From Dactylonectria macrodidyma (taxonomy: Eukaryota > Ascomycota > Sordariomycetes > Hypocreales > Nectriaceae), in the NCBI GenBank assembly GCA_020744425.1, contig JAGMUV010000018.1, positions 744,001 to 808,000 on the forward strand: DNA of 64,000 nucleotides, written 5' to 3'. Of the stretch, positions 10,254-21,640 are shown piece by piece; position 1 is the first letter of the stretch; every line of letters begins with the position of its first letter. The translations under genes were made by a program, and so were the position numbers. Under the pieces are notes generated by a model. The model made no database searches. It had not been told where the DNA came from and worked only from the letters and a program-made list of their open reading frames with translations.

Positions 10254-10273
10254 GAGTATGGATAGAAAGCCTG
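10254..10273 (-). repeat. Right terminal inverted repeat of hAT element
   Basis: Reverse complement of 7512-7531, 20 of 20 bases identical. The 8 bases after it (10274-10281) are the right target duplication. Confidence 0.95.
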
Positions 10274-10281
10274 CATGCGGC

Positions 10282-11665
10282 AAGACTGAGCTTCTCTGGT
10301 CTACGTTTATTGGCTTTTTACTGCAAGTACAATGTACTCTCGAAGACGAGCTCAAATTGCCTTCGTACCCGTACTCAAAATTTGAGAACCATTGGGAGCG
10401 CCTGGTTGATCCCGCGGTTGAAGACTATGATCTGACTGGCCTGAAGCCGGAACTCAACGCCCCGGAGATCGAACTTATCCGCATCAACTACAAACAGAGT
10501 ATAGCTTCCATAAAAAGCACCCTTTCAGACACAGGCAGCTCGGCTAGCTCTTTCAAGATGGGATTTGGAAGTAGTGGTCAATACGCTTATCAGATATGGA
10601 ACAGCGGGAAGACCGCTATAAGAGGAGCCACTTTGGCGCTGCGCGACTCGATTCTGCAGATCATGGACTTGGAGAGGCTGAGAAGGACCCGTCCGCATAG
10701 TCATCTTGAGACACAAATCTATCGGATACGAAAACTATGTGCTATAGATACCCGAGACAAAGTTTATGCACTGCTCGGCTCTCGCGGTTTCACAGACCAG
10801 CCATCACGCCAGATTACTCGTTTCCTATCGAGCGCGTGTTCGCTGAGGCGATGAGAGCCATCTTCCTACATAACTTCGAGTTCGGCTACCCAATATTTCC
10901 ATTACGGCCAGCGACGGTCTGCATCGATACTTGGCCGTCGTGGGTTCCTGACCTATCTGCAAGCCAAACCACCCACTCCCGATACCACGTGGATCGGTTA
11001 TGTCCAAACGTGAAGACATCAAGGGTCTCATTGCTCGTGTGAAGAGCCGCATTCCCCTAGCTCAGTCGTCTCCCGACCTTAAGGTCATGACAACGATAGG
11101 AGTTGATTTGGGAACTATCGTGTTCGTCGACGATCTTTCATTCACCCATTGGCATGACGTCCCACACGAGCTAGGAAGGATCAGGCGCGCGTTAAGAGAC
11201 CATATCTCCACGCGTGTTGCGTGTGACGCATTCATGGTCCAGAACGACCAGTACAGGAATTTATGTGAACAAGAGAAGCGCAAGGCTTCTGCTGACTTTA
11301 GCAAGTTATGGGGACTTGTATCTGGGTCGGTATTTGAGTACTCCCAGTCAGAAGACTTCCAATGGATATGCGAGATGGTCGCCCACGGCCTGACCAACGA
11401 TCGGACCGTCTTCGTGACAGATTCCGGCAAGGCCGGCATGTCTCCTTGCAGTGGGGTTCGGAAGGGAGACAAGCTGGCCGGACTTTTCTCCATCAACTTT
11501 CCCATGGTTCTTCGGCGAATAGGAATGCCGGCGTCGGGGCAGTATATCATGGTCTGCGTTGCGCATGTGGGATGCCATGAATGGAGACATGACCTTCCAG
11601 AGAGAGACCTCGGCTTGCCGACACTCGCCTGGAGCCTGGGTATGAAGTCATTCACAATTCACTGA
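10282..11665 (+). pseudogene. HET-domain gene, 3' part, with two further frameshifts
   Basis: Continues the HET gene exactly in phase after the right target duplication. The frame from 10282 runs through DKVYALLG, the usual HET-domain C-terminal block, then breaks: the homologous continuation (ITPDYSFP, then WPSWVPDLS) is in the next frame, so a net one-base change lies near 10795-10805. A second shift near 10970-10985 moves to the frame that runs to the stop at 11663-11665 and carries a typical HET C-terminal tail. No splice sites explain either shift. The gene would therefore stay dead even after clean transposon excision. Confidence 0.82.
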
Positions 11666-12579
11666 AAGTCCAGCTCTGGTCTTTCTTCCAAGTGGATAAA
11701 TGAACAGTAGGAGAATAAACTATTCCAATAATCAACCTAGAAACACTAGGTCCTGGATGCTTTCCGTGGCAGCCCTGGGTTCAATGGACCCAGGAGATCG
11801 AGTTTGAAGCCGGGTCAGGGTTCTAGCTCATCGCCTCTTAGTTCTTCGGTTTTGTCCGCAAGCCTTCAGTGGCATCTCAAAAAGATAGCGTGTTGGATTC
11901 CATGTGGGAGTGCGACTCATGCCTTAGCGCTTGCCTCGAGTATGCTCTGTTACCCTGCAATGATTTCGTATTTTTGTTGTTTGCGCTCATCTGAGATTAT
12001 CCCCCAGCAGCCAGGGGTATTGATCCATACGCGTGAATACTGGATGTTGTCCTATAATCTACAGCTTTTCGCACTCGCTTTCTCCGGGCTGTGGGATGTA
12101 AAGGAACGTCAATTGAGTTTCTGCCCGATGTCGTGTCTTGTTGGGACATCAGAGGTACAGCCTGACTTCAACAGTCGTGACCCATCAGCCGACTCAATCG
12201 ATCACTCATTACACATGCTTCCCAAGGTCAACTAGTAACAAATATCACCCATCATTGAGAAAGTCTAGGACCCTAGACTTGAATACGGCTGTCTGCTCCA
12301 TCGAGAGCGAGTTGCCGCTGTCACAGAGTCAAAAAGCACCTAAGACTCAGAGCCAGAAAAGATCAATCTGAAATACGCACGGAAAGCACACTTGAACAGC
12401 CTAGCCAACCAGATAATACATATTATGACACCGAATTTTGGAAGATGGAATGCTTGCTTTCTCAGTAGGGGAAGCACACCTTCTTGATAAAGTGGTTTGG
12501 TTTACCACTATGTGGGAGCCAAGGAGAAACATTCTGGACAAACGGACGCTCAGTAAATTCAGGCAGCGTACCAAGGTTT
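11666..12579. other. Intergenic, no gene seen
   Basis: Open frames here (for example 11804-12235) lack family resemblance and convincing starts. Part may be degraded repeat leading into the chromodomain scrap that follows. Confidence 0.4.
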
Positions 12580-12740
12580 GACGCCGCGGTGGTCGTTTTG
12601 ACAGCTCGACTGAGGGCCGGGAAGCGTCAGTATCTGTTGCGTTGGCATGGCCGCCCGTCGAAGGAAGACACTTAGGTAAACGAGTAGCTGCTAGGCCCGC
12701 AACTCGTAGAGCGGACGAAAGGGACTCTATTCCGTCATGC
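12580..12740 (+). mobile_element. Chromodomain fragment of an LTR retroelement integrase, degraded
   Basis: The plus frame from 12580 reads RLRAGKRQYLLRWHGRPSK followed by Glu-Asp-Thr. This is the QYLVRWxGxPxxEDTW core of the chromodomain at the end of chromovirus (Ty3/gypsy) integrases. Where the conserved Trp is expected the codon is TAG (12673-12675), and a second expected Trp three codons on is again TAG (12685-12687). TGG-to-TAG is what C-to-T change on the other strand gives at a CpA site. Only this short piece is recognisable; LTRs were not found. It touches the 3' end of the neighbouring minus-strand gene. Confidence 0.55.
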
Positions 12741-15700
12741 TCCCGATTCCTTTATTTGGATGAGCAGGTACTTCGCATAAGCGGCGGCCGTTGCTGCCGC
12801 ATACTCCTGCCATTTATCGTTCTTATGGCAATCCGCGTAGTCGCAAATCCCTCGAATAACCAGACACCTTAGTTCGTTGACGATCCCAGCTGCCTCCATC
12901 TCCACGCAATATGCATTCAGTTCTCTCTCAAGGCGGTCTCGCAACGCTGCGTCTTTCACTAGCTGATTTCCAGATGCTATCGGACCATAGTGTATGACTG
13001 GATGAGTTGAAGGTCGTTGAGGCCTCGGTTGTAATGTGAAGGTGCACTCCGACGACGCACTATAGTCAACTTTGTCATTAGGACTCGGCACGTAGAGGAC
13101 ATCGTGCTCTTTTCCCGGGTGACCGTATTTAGGCTGCTTCTGCACAATCTGCCGGATATATGCTTCAAGCGGCCGTTCAGGTGGGATCGGATTGGATTCT
13201 AAGTTAGATATAACCTTCCTCACACCACGAGGAGGCCCATCTAACAGCTGCTTGGTGGGTTCAAGTCGCCCGTCGTAAACTTTGCCAGCGTTGTACTGAA
13301 TAACACCAGGGCCGGGACCCGATGAGAGTCCAACTACGACATCACCCAGTCTGATGTCATTGTTTCTGGAAGGTATTCCTCCTCCTATGCCAACTAGTAA
13401 ACAAAACTGAAGCCAAGGAAAGCTTCGATTAAGGTGCGTGGCAACAGTAGCAGCAGAGTTTGTCCCATACTCGCCATATGGGAGACACGCAGCAACAACG
13501 TTGTACCCTCCAAGGTGTCCAAAGACATATGAGTTGCTGTCTTCTGGAACCCTAGGATACGAATATGAACAGTCGAAGAGCGCTCTGACAGCCATCAATT
13601 CTTTGGGTAGAGCGCAAATGATGCCAATGTCTGGATCTGAAGACGGGCTTTGAGTCTTTTGAGTCCCAGTAGTTTCAGATCCAATTCCACTATCGGATGA
13701 TATTGCTCGATGATCAAAGTCGTCAATGAGTTGCCTGGGATCACCTCTTTCTGGCTTACCAAAATCTTTCCACACCCAACTGAAAGACGGATTATGTCCA
13801 AAGATGAGGGCCCCGCGGTGTTGCGATGCCTGTCCCAGTGACTCTGTGACGTGCAGCTCTGCGGATATGCCTCTTGGTAGGAGAACCTGTACAAAGTCGG
13901 AATGGTCTGCACTAGCCGAGTCGCCACATTGACACGGCTCGAATGTTTTCCCAGGACTATGCCAGACAACATCAGACCCGAGCCTAGTGATAGATATTCC
14001 CAACTTGTCATTGATTTGTTTGAGCGTCTGGAGGTCACAAACTAGTGCGGTTAGGTAATATTCGCCCTTCGGTACTTGTGCCCAGCGACAGAACTGGGAA
14101 GTGTTGGATGGTTGGATAATGTCGCCAAACCCTCGTCCAAATAGGACTACTGCATGCATAGACCTAATGAGGTCGGACCAGCCTCTTGCAATCGGTTCGA
14201 GCTCTGCAACACGGGGCTCAACTGGATCCTGTTCGCAGGCAAAATCAGAGAAGTCCCAACCTTCAAGATACCTTCGTGGCCTCATGTTCTCTGAAACCCG
14301 GAAGCAACTTTTGTCGATTTTGTCTTGGTGACAAATGAGCTGGTCTAGAATGTTGTAAAAATGTTCGATTCGGTCTTTCAGACACCCTGGCTCCCGTGAA
14401 AAGAGCGGCAAGTCCCAGTTTTCCGGATTCATGAGCACGTCAACGGCGGCTTTGGCCGTGTACGACTCGCTGGCTTCTACTAGGCTTTCAGGTTTCAAAA
14501 GAAAAAACCTCCTGAAGTTGCCAGAACTGCTGTCTTGTATGTATGCGCGGAGCAGGTGTAGCAGTGCACTGAGTCCATTGACTAACCACCCTCGTTTGTC
14601 GCCATCGTCCCAAAAAACCACTTTTTTCTTTTCTAACCACTTCATTTTGTCCGAAAATTTGCCGCGTTCCAATCGAAGTGGGCGTTCTCTAGAGCCGATT
14701 TGCGATTCATCGCCGGTGAGAAGCCAACCTCCACTCACACTTGCATCCCGAAGGATGCAACTTTTGTGCGTGCCTTCAAGTTCTGACAAGGGTTCAAGTT
14801 CGGATGGCAGAACAGGGTATAGAGCATCCGGAGCTCCTAAGTTCAAATTGTTAGACTTTTAATACTTTTAATAGTGAATAAAAGCGTTCCTCACCTGCGT
14901 AAAGCTTGGCCTCTGAACACCAGCCAAGTATATGTCGACTTCTCTCAATCTCTGGAATGCTTACACTCAATGTGTAACACGTAACTCCTCGCAAAAAGGA
15001 AATATGGCCCCCATCTTCATTGTAGACGAGATGCCAGATTAGCAAATCTCCACTTTGGTATGATGGGTACAAAATGGTGGAGAACCCTTTGATGATAGGT
15101 CTCGAGCAGAACATGTTTAGGTACTGAGCTTGAGCCAAGCTCGCCATCACTTTGAGGGATATCTCTAGGCCTGTGTCATTCTGGGGCCTGTTACGAATCG
15201 GATACCCTTGAACGAGTACAGGATTCCTGAAGAGATTGTGCCAGCATTGCCCATTTAAAGGCGCGAGTTGTTGATCCAGATCCTCAACACGAAAAGTCAT
15301 CTTGTAGCAAAGACCTCTCGCCGACGATGCGCTCTGGGAGACGAGGTTAGAGGTCGCAACTGAACATCTTTCCACAACTGGTAACGAGCAGGAGACGCCT
15401 TCGAGCGACGAACCAGGCTGAAGAGCAGCTCCAAGCCAAGCAAGTTGCTCGCCGATCTCGGTCAGGTATCCCCTGGTTCCAATGACTTCACAGACCAATT
15501 GTGACTCGCGGAGAAATAGTGAGATTCTTGAGCCGGGAGAAGCTGGAACTGATCACCGAAAATTAGAGACCATAGCAACCCAGACTTGCGTGTTAGACTC
15601 ACCATATTGTGAACGAGATTGTCCATCCTGAAGCATATCCAAAAAGCATTGCAAGGTGTGTGCCCCCGTTGAAGGCCAAGTCTGACTCATATATTCCCCA

Positions 15701-16983
15701 CAAGTCATTGCTTGTGCATCTGTGTGGGATCCAGTCAAGACGATGACCCTTTCAGCTGCTTCGTGTGGCGGCAAGTCATACTTCTGCGCTTCAAAGAAAG
15801 CCAACGGATTCCACTCAAGCTCGATAGTAGCTTCATGCATTGGTGATTGACGGTGTCGGCTTATCCTCTGGCGCGGTAACGCTTCGCTAATTTTCCGCCT
15901 GACCATTTCCATATAGTTGGTTTGGACGTGTGTGAGTGCAATTTCTCGCCGTACCGTATCAAGTAACGACGTATATGCGCTGGCCTCGTCTAGAACGATG
16001 CGATATGAATCGAAACTGTGCTGGGGAACTGTTTCTGTTTCTGTTTCAATTGCAAAGTCTTCAGGCGCTTCTTGCCTCGGTTTGGCGTCTCCTTGGCCTT
16101 CATTCCAGTTGACAATGCGTTCCCATCGTTCCTTCCAGGGGACGACATCTTTTTTAAAACCACACTCTGTTTCGTCATCTTGGTGTTCAGAGAACAAGTT
16201 CAGAAAAGCCCGAGTTATATCACTGTAAGACGCAATTAGATTTTTACTATGCGCCTAGATTTGGTGTGAGAATATCAACTTACTCTCGATTTTTGTGAAC
16301 GTGAAACATGGTATCACGACCTACCTGATCCTTCGAAGCTTGGGCTATCTCCGGAGCAAAATTCTTGAGTAAATCAGGCAGAACCCGGGTAAGCTTCTCT
16401 AACGTCTCCTCACTGAGTTCACCCACTCCAAGATCGTTCCATATCTTCCTGGCGAGCGCAGACGAATAGAATCCTTCTCGTGTTGCCAGGCTTCCAGCAT
16501 CGGAATATTCTGTAGCATTGTCCAGCGACGCACCTGTTTCCAATTCGTCGCAATGCTCGTTTCCGCTACCCACAGAGTCGGCCTGAGTAGGACGGTTCGC
16601 GCTTTGATCCTCACCTTGCGCATGAGTTTCCATGTAGCTTTGATTGGATTGTGCTACAGTCCCATATCCGGAGTCAGAACATGGGTTTATTATTGCGTTA
16701 GTGACTGGAGGAATATGTGGGCCTTGTTGCCCATGTCCAGAGTCAGACAATGGATTTATTGCCTCAGTGATTCGAGGAATGTGTGAGTAACCAACACCCT
16801 TGATTTGCTCAACTTCGCAATACGCGCAACGAGGACTAGAGCAGCTTGGACACCGATTAGTGTTGATTCCTATGCGTTCCCTGCCACAAGTGCACTGCCG
16901 GGTTGTTTGTTAATGTCATGTACGAATTGTCGTCATGCGGGTCTTGGTAGGGCACGTACACAAGCCCAGAGGAACACAGCCAT
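12735..16983 (-). CDS. Large protein: N-terminal zinc ribbon, fungal conserved core, C-terminal PNP/UDP phosphorylase domain
   Basis: Five exons: 16983-16960, 16894-16284, 16222-15603, 15548-14895, 14836-12735, joined at GT-AG introns of 65, 61, 54 and 58 bp; total 1336 aa. The first exon is only 24 bp and supplies Cys8 of a zinc ribbon (Cys8-x2-Cys11, Cys23-x2-Cys26, Cys31-x2-Cys34). The middle (WHNLFRNPVLVQGYPI, GDLLIWHLVYN, RHILGWCSEAKLYAG, FWDDGDKRGWLVNG) is a conserved core of unknown function known from large fungal NLR-like proteins. Residues from about 1040 form a PNP_UDP_1 domain with VGIGGGIPS, CVEMEAAGI and RGICDYADC. No P-loop was found, so it is not a complete NACHT protein. SDSGHG, SDSGYG and SDSGIG motifs recur in its linkers. 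A role in nucleoside sensing or non-self response is inference. Confidence 0.85.
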
Positions 16984-17951
16984 CCGGCGAAATCTTGGCA
17001 TTTTGGCAGATTTGGCCGGGATGATTGGCTGGGTGACACGCTGGTTCCAGTTCCGATGCAGGGAAATGGGAAACTAAGACTCGATGCGAAAATTCAATGG
17101 TTTAGGGAGCTGTTCCTGAACACTATGCCAAGCGGAAAGAGGCCATTAAAGAAGGGTAAACATGCGAAGGAAGTAAAAAGATGAGCAAGAAGCCGAGCCC
17201 AACGGAAATACGAGTAGGTGGTGGGGGGCCGGAGTCAGCAGGACAGCCCGAAACCGCAGCCACGTAGCATCGCCACGCGCCTCCAGCCAACCATTTCTGC
17301 ATTTCTGCCTGCCGGGTATGGTGACTCTAACCACGGCCAATGAATCTGCCGAATGCGGGAGAAGGAGCTCGACCTGCAGCGGCTAACCATCATTCCGACT
17401 GGCTCTTCGTCGTGGGGCAGCCGATGCCGCCACAACCCTCGCACTAGCTCGTCCTCAGTCTGGATATGGCGTCACAAAGCGTATAGACATCCATCTCATC
17501 GAGACCGCGGGCCAGATGTTCCTCAAGCTCTAGCAACAGGGCCAGCGCCTTTAAGTACCCCTAAATTGCCAGAAAGAGCTGTAAGAGCGTAAACCCAGCT
17601 TGCGAGTCTCCTACAGTACGATAATATCCCGTAACAGCGATTTCCACATTGTCACAGAGAATCGCTAACTCCCACTAGGTATATAATAGTCTGTGCAAAG
17701 AACCCAACTAAGCAAGATATAAATTACTGACTTGTCTCCGGCGGAACCCGCTAATTTACTCTGACATATGACGCGCTGGAACCAAGACAGTATCTCCATT
17801 CGCGACTAGCTCGACGGTTTACATCGCCGTTATACTCACCGCGCTGTAGATCAGGCTGAGGGTTTTACCACGAGCCAGACTCCTTCTCCTCGAACTTGGG
17901 TTGACATGTATTCGAAAAAGTATCCTCTATACGGTCTCAATGATCCTTAAT
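16984..17951. other. Intergenic, no gene seen
   Basis: Short open frames on both strands show no family resemblance. It should include the promoter of the PNP-domain gene, whose ATG is at 16983. Confidence 0.4.
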
Positions 17952-20900
17952 CTATACAAACGGTCCCATGTACTTGAATGGATGGCCGTTCGAGCCGCCG
18001 AAGTTGACGACAAAATGCAGACCTACCCCTTCCTCTTCAACATCAACGCCAACGCAGGGATATAGTTTTTCGAATTTAAACTTCCTACCCTCGAAAACGG
18101 TGCCTAGATTCATATCAGCATATTGAAGTACCCAAACAATCGTCACCGTCTTGAGGGATAGAGCACATACCAACCTCCCTCTTCTTGCCGTTCAGCGTGC
18201 AGAAACCATCTCCCGGTTCCAGGTTCATGCCGACGCCTGCGACATCACCGACTGCATATTCTGCAGATGGTCCGAAGCCTGCCGCCGACGTAAAGTCACA
18301 ACCGCCCTCTACGAAGAGATGTCCGTCTTTGCCGTGGTATCCCCACGATCCTTCGAACCCGCCCGGCATCCCCTCTGCCGGCGCCGTATCGTTGCCAAAG
18401 CTGAGGCCGAGCATCCTGCAGTACAAGGTGAGAGTTTACTTGAAACATCAAAGTGGTATAGATGATAGCATACCTGAATTTTGAATCCTCAAGAACCGTG
18501 ATTTCGAAGTAGAAGTGTTTGGTCGATGCTGTGGGTGGAGGGATGCAATTCTTGCTTCGGAGGCAGGCCTCAGTTATACCAGGCGCATGCGCAGCCTACA
18601 CTCGAATGTCTACGCAGATGATGGATTAATAAGAATCAACTCCTACACGTAGAAGTATTTAACTCACCGTTGATTCTGCATCCCTTATGACCCGAAGTGC
18701 CACAAGGGCCGCTCATTATGCTGTCTCTGAAATCGCCAACCTCGAGCGATGCCGGCACTGCATGGGGCGGTCTTGTAGATCTCTGCTTTGAATGCTGCTG
18801 CACAAACTCTGAAAGCTCATTTGCAATCTCTTTGTGTCCGTATCTGGCAGCGTGGTCGGCACAGGACCAATTATCCTCATCGCGCTCAGCTGGTTCGCGC
18901 CATGTTCCATAAGTAACTTAATGAGCTTAAGGTTCCCACCTGGCAGCTAGATGGCAGGTCAATTTAATCATTTTCCAGACGTTTCGTTTTGAGGCCCTCA
19001 CAAAGTACATCTCGGCCACCTCTGGCGTGTCCTGATGAATGCTCGCTTCGACCAATTCAACGAGGCCGCCGTCACTAAGAGATTCATCCTTGACAGTGGC
19101 CAGAACTTCCGGGATCATGCCCTGGAAATCCCTGTATGATGATGATGAGAACAGTTTGAGATGCTCAATGCGATCCTTTTCTGATGTTTTGTGTAACAGC
19201 AGAATCGCGACGCAATCCGCCTCCCGCCGATCAACCGCTATCTGCAACATTATAACGCCGTCTGCCTGGATTTGTTCTGCGCCTTGAAATTCACAGAGTC
19301 CTTTTTAGCAAGCCAGCCAATAACATCTGTGTCTCTTGCAAAAACAGCAAAATGTACTGGAGCATAGTTCCTCCATCTTGTCACAGGCTTATTCAAGTCG
19401 AGCTATTCGTACTCAAGTGTCTAGACAGTGCTCTTACAACCGCTCTCACATGCCCTAGATAAGGGAGTCTCGTCATGCTCCGGATTCAAATCATTGCGGA
19501 TCTCGGGTCACTTTTAGAAGATTCTTTTGGATCGCTCTATCGTAGCCGCTCTTACATGCCAAAATGAGCAATGATTTGCAGTTTTTATCCTTCGGGTTAT
19601 CTTGGATAGGGACCTCTTCGAGAAGATACATGACTATATCTAGGGATCTGTTGTCGAGAGCCATATGTAGGGCAGTTATGCCCCTGGAGTTCCTTCCCCG
19701 TCGATGCCACCGACCAACGACAGCGCTAGGGCTACCTCCGTACGGCTGGCAATAATGGCATAGTGCAATGGAGTTCGGCTTTCGAGATCTTGGGCGTCGA
19801 CAGGGTGTCCTTGCAAAAGCTTGCTGATAGTATCGTAGTCTGTTTCCTGAGCTGCGCGGTCAAGAAACGTCCTGCCCTCCCCGTCATGATAGTCAGGCCT
19901 CTTCAGTGCAAGTTCCACGAATATATTCCGCTTGTTTTCGGCGCAAATATTGTCTCCTTCGCGCTTCTTGTCATCTTGCTCGTCTGTCGGGTCTTCATTT
20001 TCCTTGGATGCCGCACCGTCAGTATGCTGGTCACTTTGGAGGTCCTGGTCAGCCTTCAAAAGGCAATCAACGGGCGACTTCCCAATTTTATCGAGCGCAT
20101 CTAGCCGAGAGCCAGCCTTTGAGAGCCTCATGGCTATGTTCGCTTCTCCACCGCTGGCGGCAATTTGGAGTGCCTCGCTGCCCCATACGTCGAATTCAGT
20201 CACCAGTTGCATCTTGACCGTGTCAATAATGTAGTCAACACACTCTGTGCTTCCAATTCTCGTGGTCAAATGGAGCGGTGTCATTCCGTTGAGCCCACCT
20301 CACGGCGTTTTTCTTCTCCTCGTTGTTGAAAGGTTCAAGCACCGTATCAAGGGCTTGTTTCATCCCGCTTGAGGCTGCTATGTGTACCGGTCCGCCTGAA
20401 CGTATAGAAGATCTTATGGACGGGCAGATCGCTCATATATTTGACGGCATCAAGTAAGTAACTCAAGGCGGAATCTGGAGGAGCAAGGCATGCGTAATGG
20501 AGCGGCGTCCAGCCAAATATGTCTGGTGTTACAGCCTTGTTGCCTAATGAAACGATTTAATGTTTACCATTCCACAAAATTGTGTAGATTCAACCAACCA
20601 TCCATCCGGCAGCCATTCGAGCTGACTCCTAGTTCCTTAAATCGTTCGTTAGTCCATGGCCATGAAGGAAATCCAGACAGGCGAGATACCGTTTCTTCTT
20701 TTATAACGTTATAGACCTTCTGGTGGTGTTTAGAGAAGCACAAAGCCTGCATGGCAAATTCCTGGTCAATATCGATGCTCTGTGTTTCGAAGACGTTCAG
20801 GTAGCCGTTTGGGTCCTCGTCAGACTTGAATTGATTGAAGATATATGCGAACACTTTTCGGCGGTGTTATAGATTATAGACCGGCGCCAGTTTTTCACGA

Positions 20901-21640
20901 TATGGACAAACTTGTCTGAGACTAACTTTGCAACAATGGTGTCGAGCTCGCCACTCAACTCCCAAGGCGGCTTGATAAACTCGTCGTAGGCCTCACAGGC
21001 GAAGTAGAGGAAATCCATGACTGCAATCACCATGGCATAGCAGAGGTTCTCTTCGGTGGCGGTTCAGATGCTGGTCTCGAGGAGTCGGGAGTAGCAGCCA
21101 GCCGTTTCCACCCATCCTTGGCAATGGCCGACCTAAGGGATCAGCTTGAGCATGGTGTGGCTTGGTAGCAGATCCTTGAATCTGAGGGCCGGTATCATGC
21201 ATAGAAGGACGTCATTGGTGCGGCCTAGTCCGTAGAGCTCCATTTGGCGGACGACCTTGGTTAGCTTACGGTGTCGCAATACCGGCCAGTGCCAGGACTG
21301 AATAAATTCATAGGGATCAAGCTTGTTGTGTCCATCAATCTCGACGTCTTGTTGATTGCTGATGAAGCCCTGGTGGAGGCAGTCTTTTGGCAATTCTTCC
21401 ACTACCGTCCACATGAACCTCTTGAACAGGTGCTGCACCAGAGTTGTTGAGAGGGAAGCACTGGAGATGATGGCAAGCTCTCTCGCCTCGCTTTTGTCGG
21501 GCTTGCGTCTCGGGTCAACTGCAACATTCGTCAACGTCAGACAGCCTCAACTGGCTAGATGTATCGTTCTTACTCACTATTGTCAGGTCTTCCATTGAAT
21601 CCAATGACCAAGCCTACATCGCTCTTCCTCGCCCGACTCT
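17952..21640 (-). pseudogene. Ankyrin-repeat/SPRY-domain gene, decayed by frameshifts
   Basis: Minus-strand remains of a large fungal ankyrin protein. The upstream end (21534-21133) reads RKPDKSEARELAIISSASLS and later VRQMELYGLG, a block found ahead of ankyrin arrays in fungal NLR-like proteins. Ankyrin repeats follow in pieces (TPLHLTTR near 20280, RTPLHYAII near 19780, LLLHKTSEKD near 19190). The 3' end is a SPRY/B30.2 domain on three properly spliced pieces, 18595-18474, 18415-18171 and 18103-17952 (FYFEITVLED, GSWGYHGKDG, LYPCVGVDVE). Between them the repeat frame jumps near 19250, 18938 and 18890, and the splice at about 18667 breaks phase. Splice sites do not explain these jumps, so I call it a pseudogene; consensus error is the alternative. 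Confidence 0.75.

Larger units (their letters stand above)
7512..10273 (+). mobile_element. Complete hAT-superfamily DNA transposon, 2762 bp, inserted in a HET gene
   Basis: Both ends carry the same 20-bp terminal inverted repeat, CAGGCTTTCTATCCATACTC, which begins with the CAG typical of many hAT elements. The element is flanked by a perfect 8-bp direct duplication CATGCGGC at 7504-7511 and 10274-10281, the diagnostic hAT target size. It encodes one uninterrupted 743-aa transposase at 7749-9980. Subterminal zones are packed with palindromic ATTCCATAC/GTATGGAAT words, probable transposase-binding sites. Perfect TIRs, perfect duplication and an intact frame point to a young, possibly mobilisable copy. 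Confidence 0.95.

Noticed and set aside
11804..12235. 143-aa frame between HET and PNP genes
   Set aside because: No ATG in context, no domain, composition unlike neighbours.
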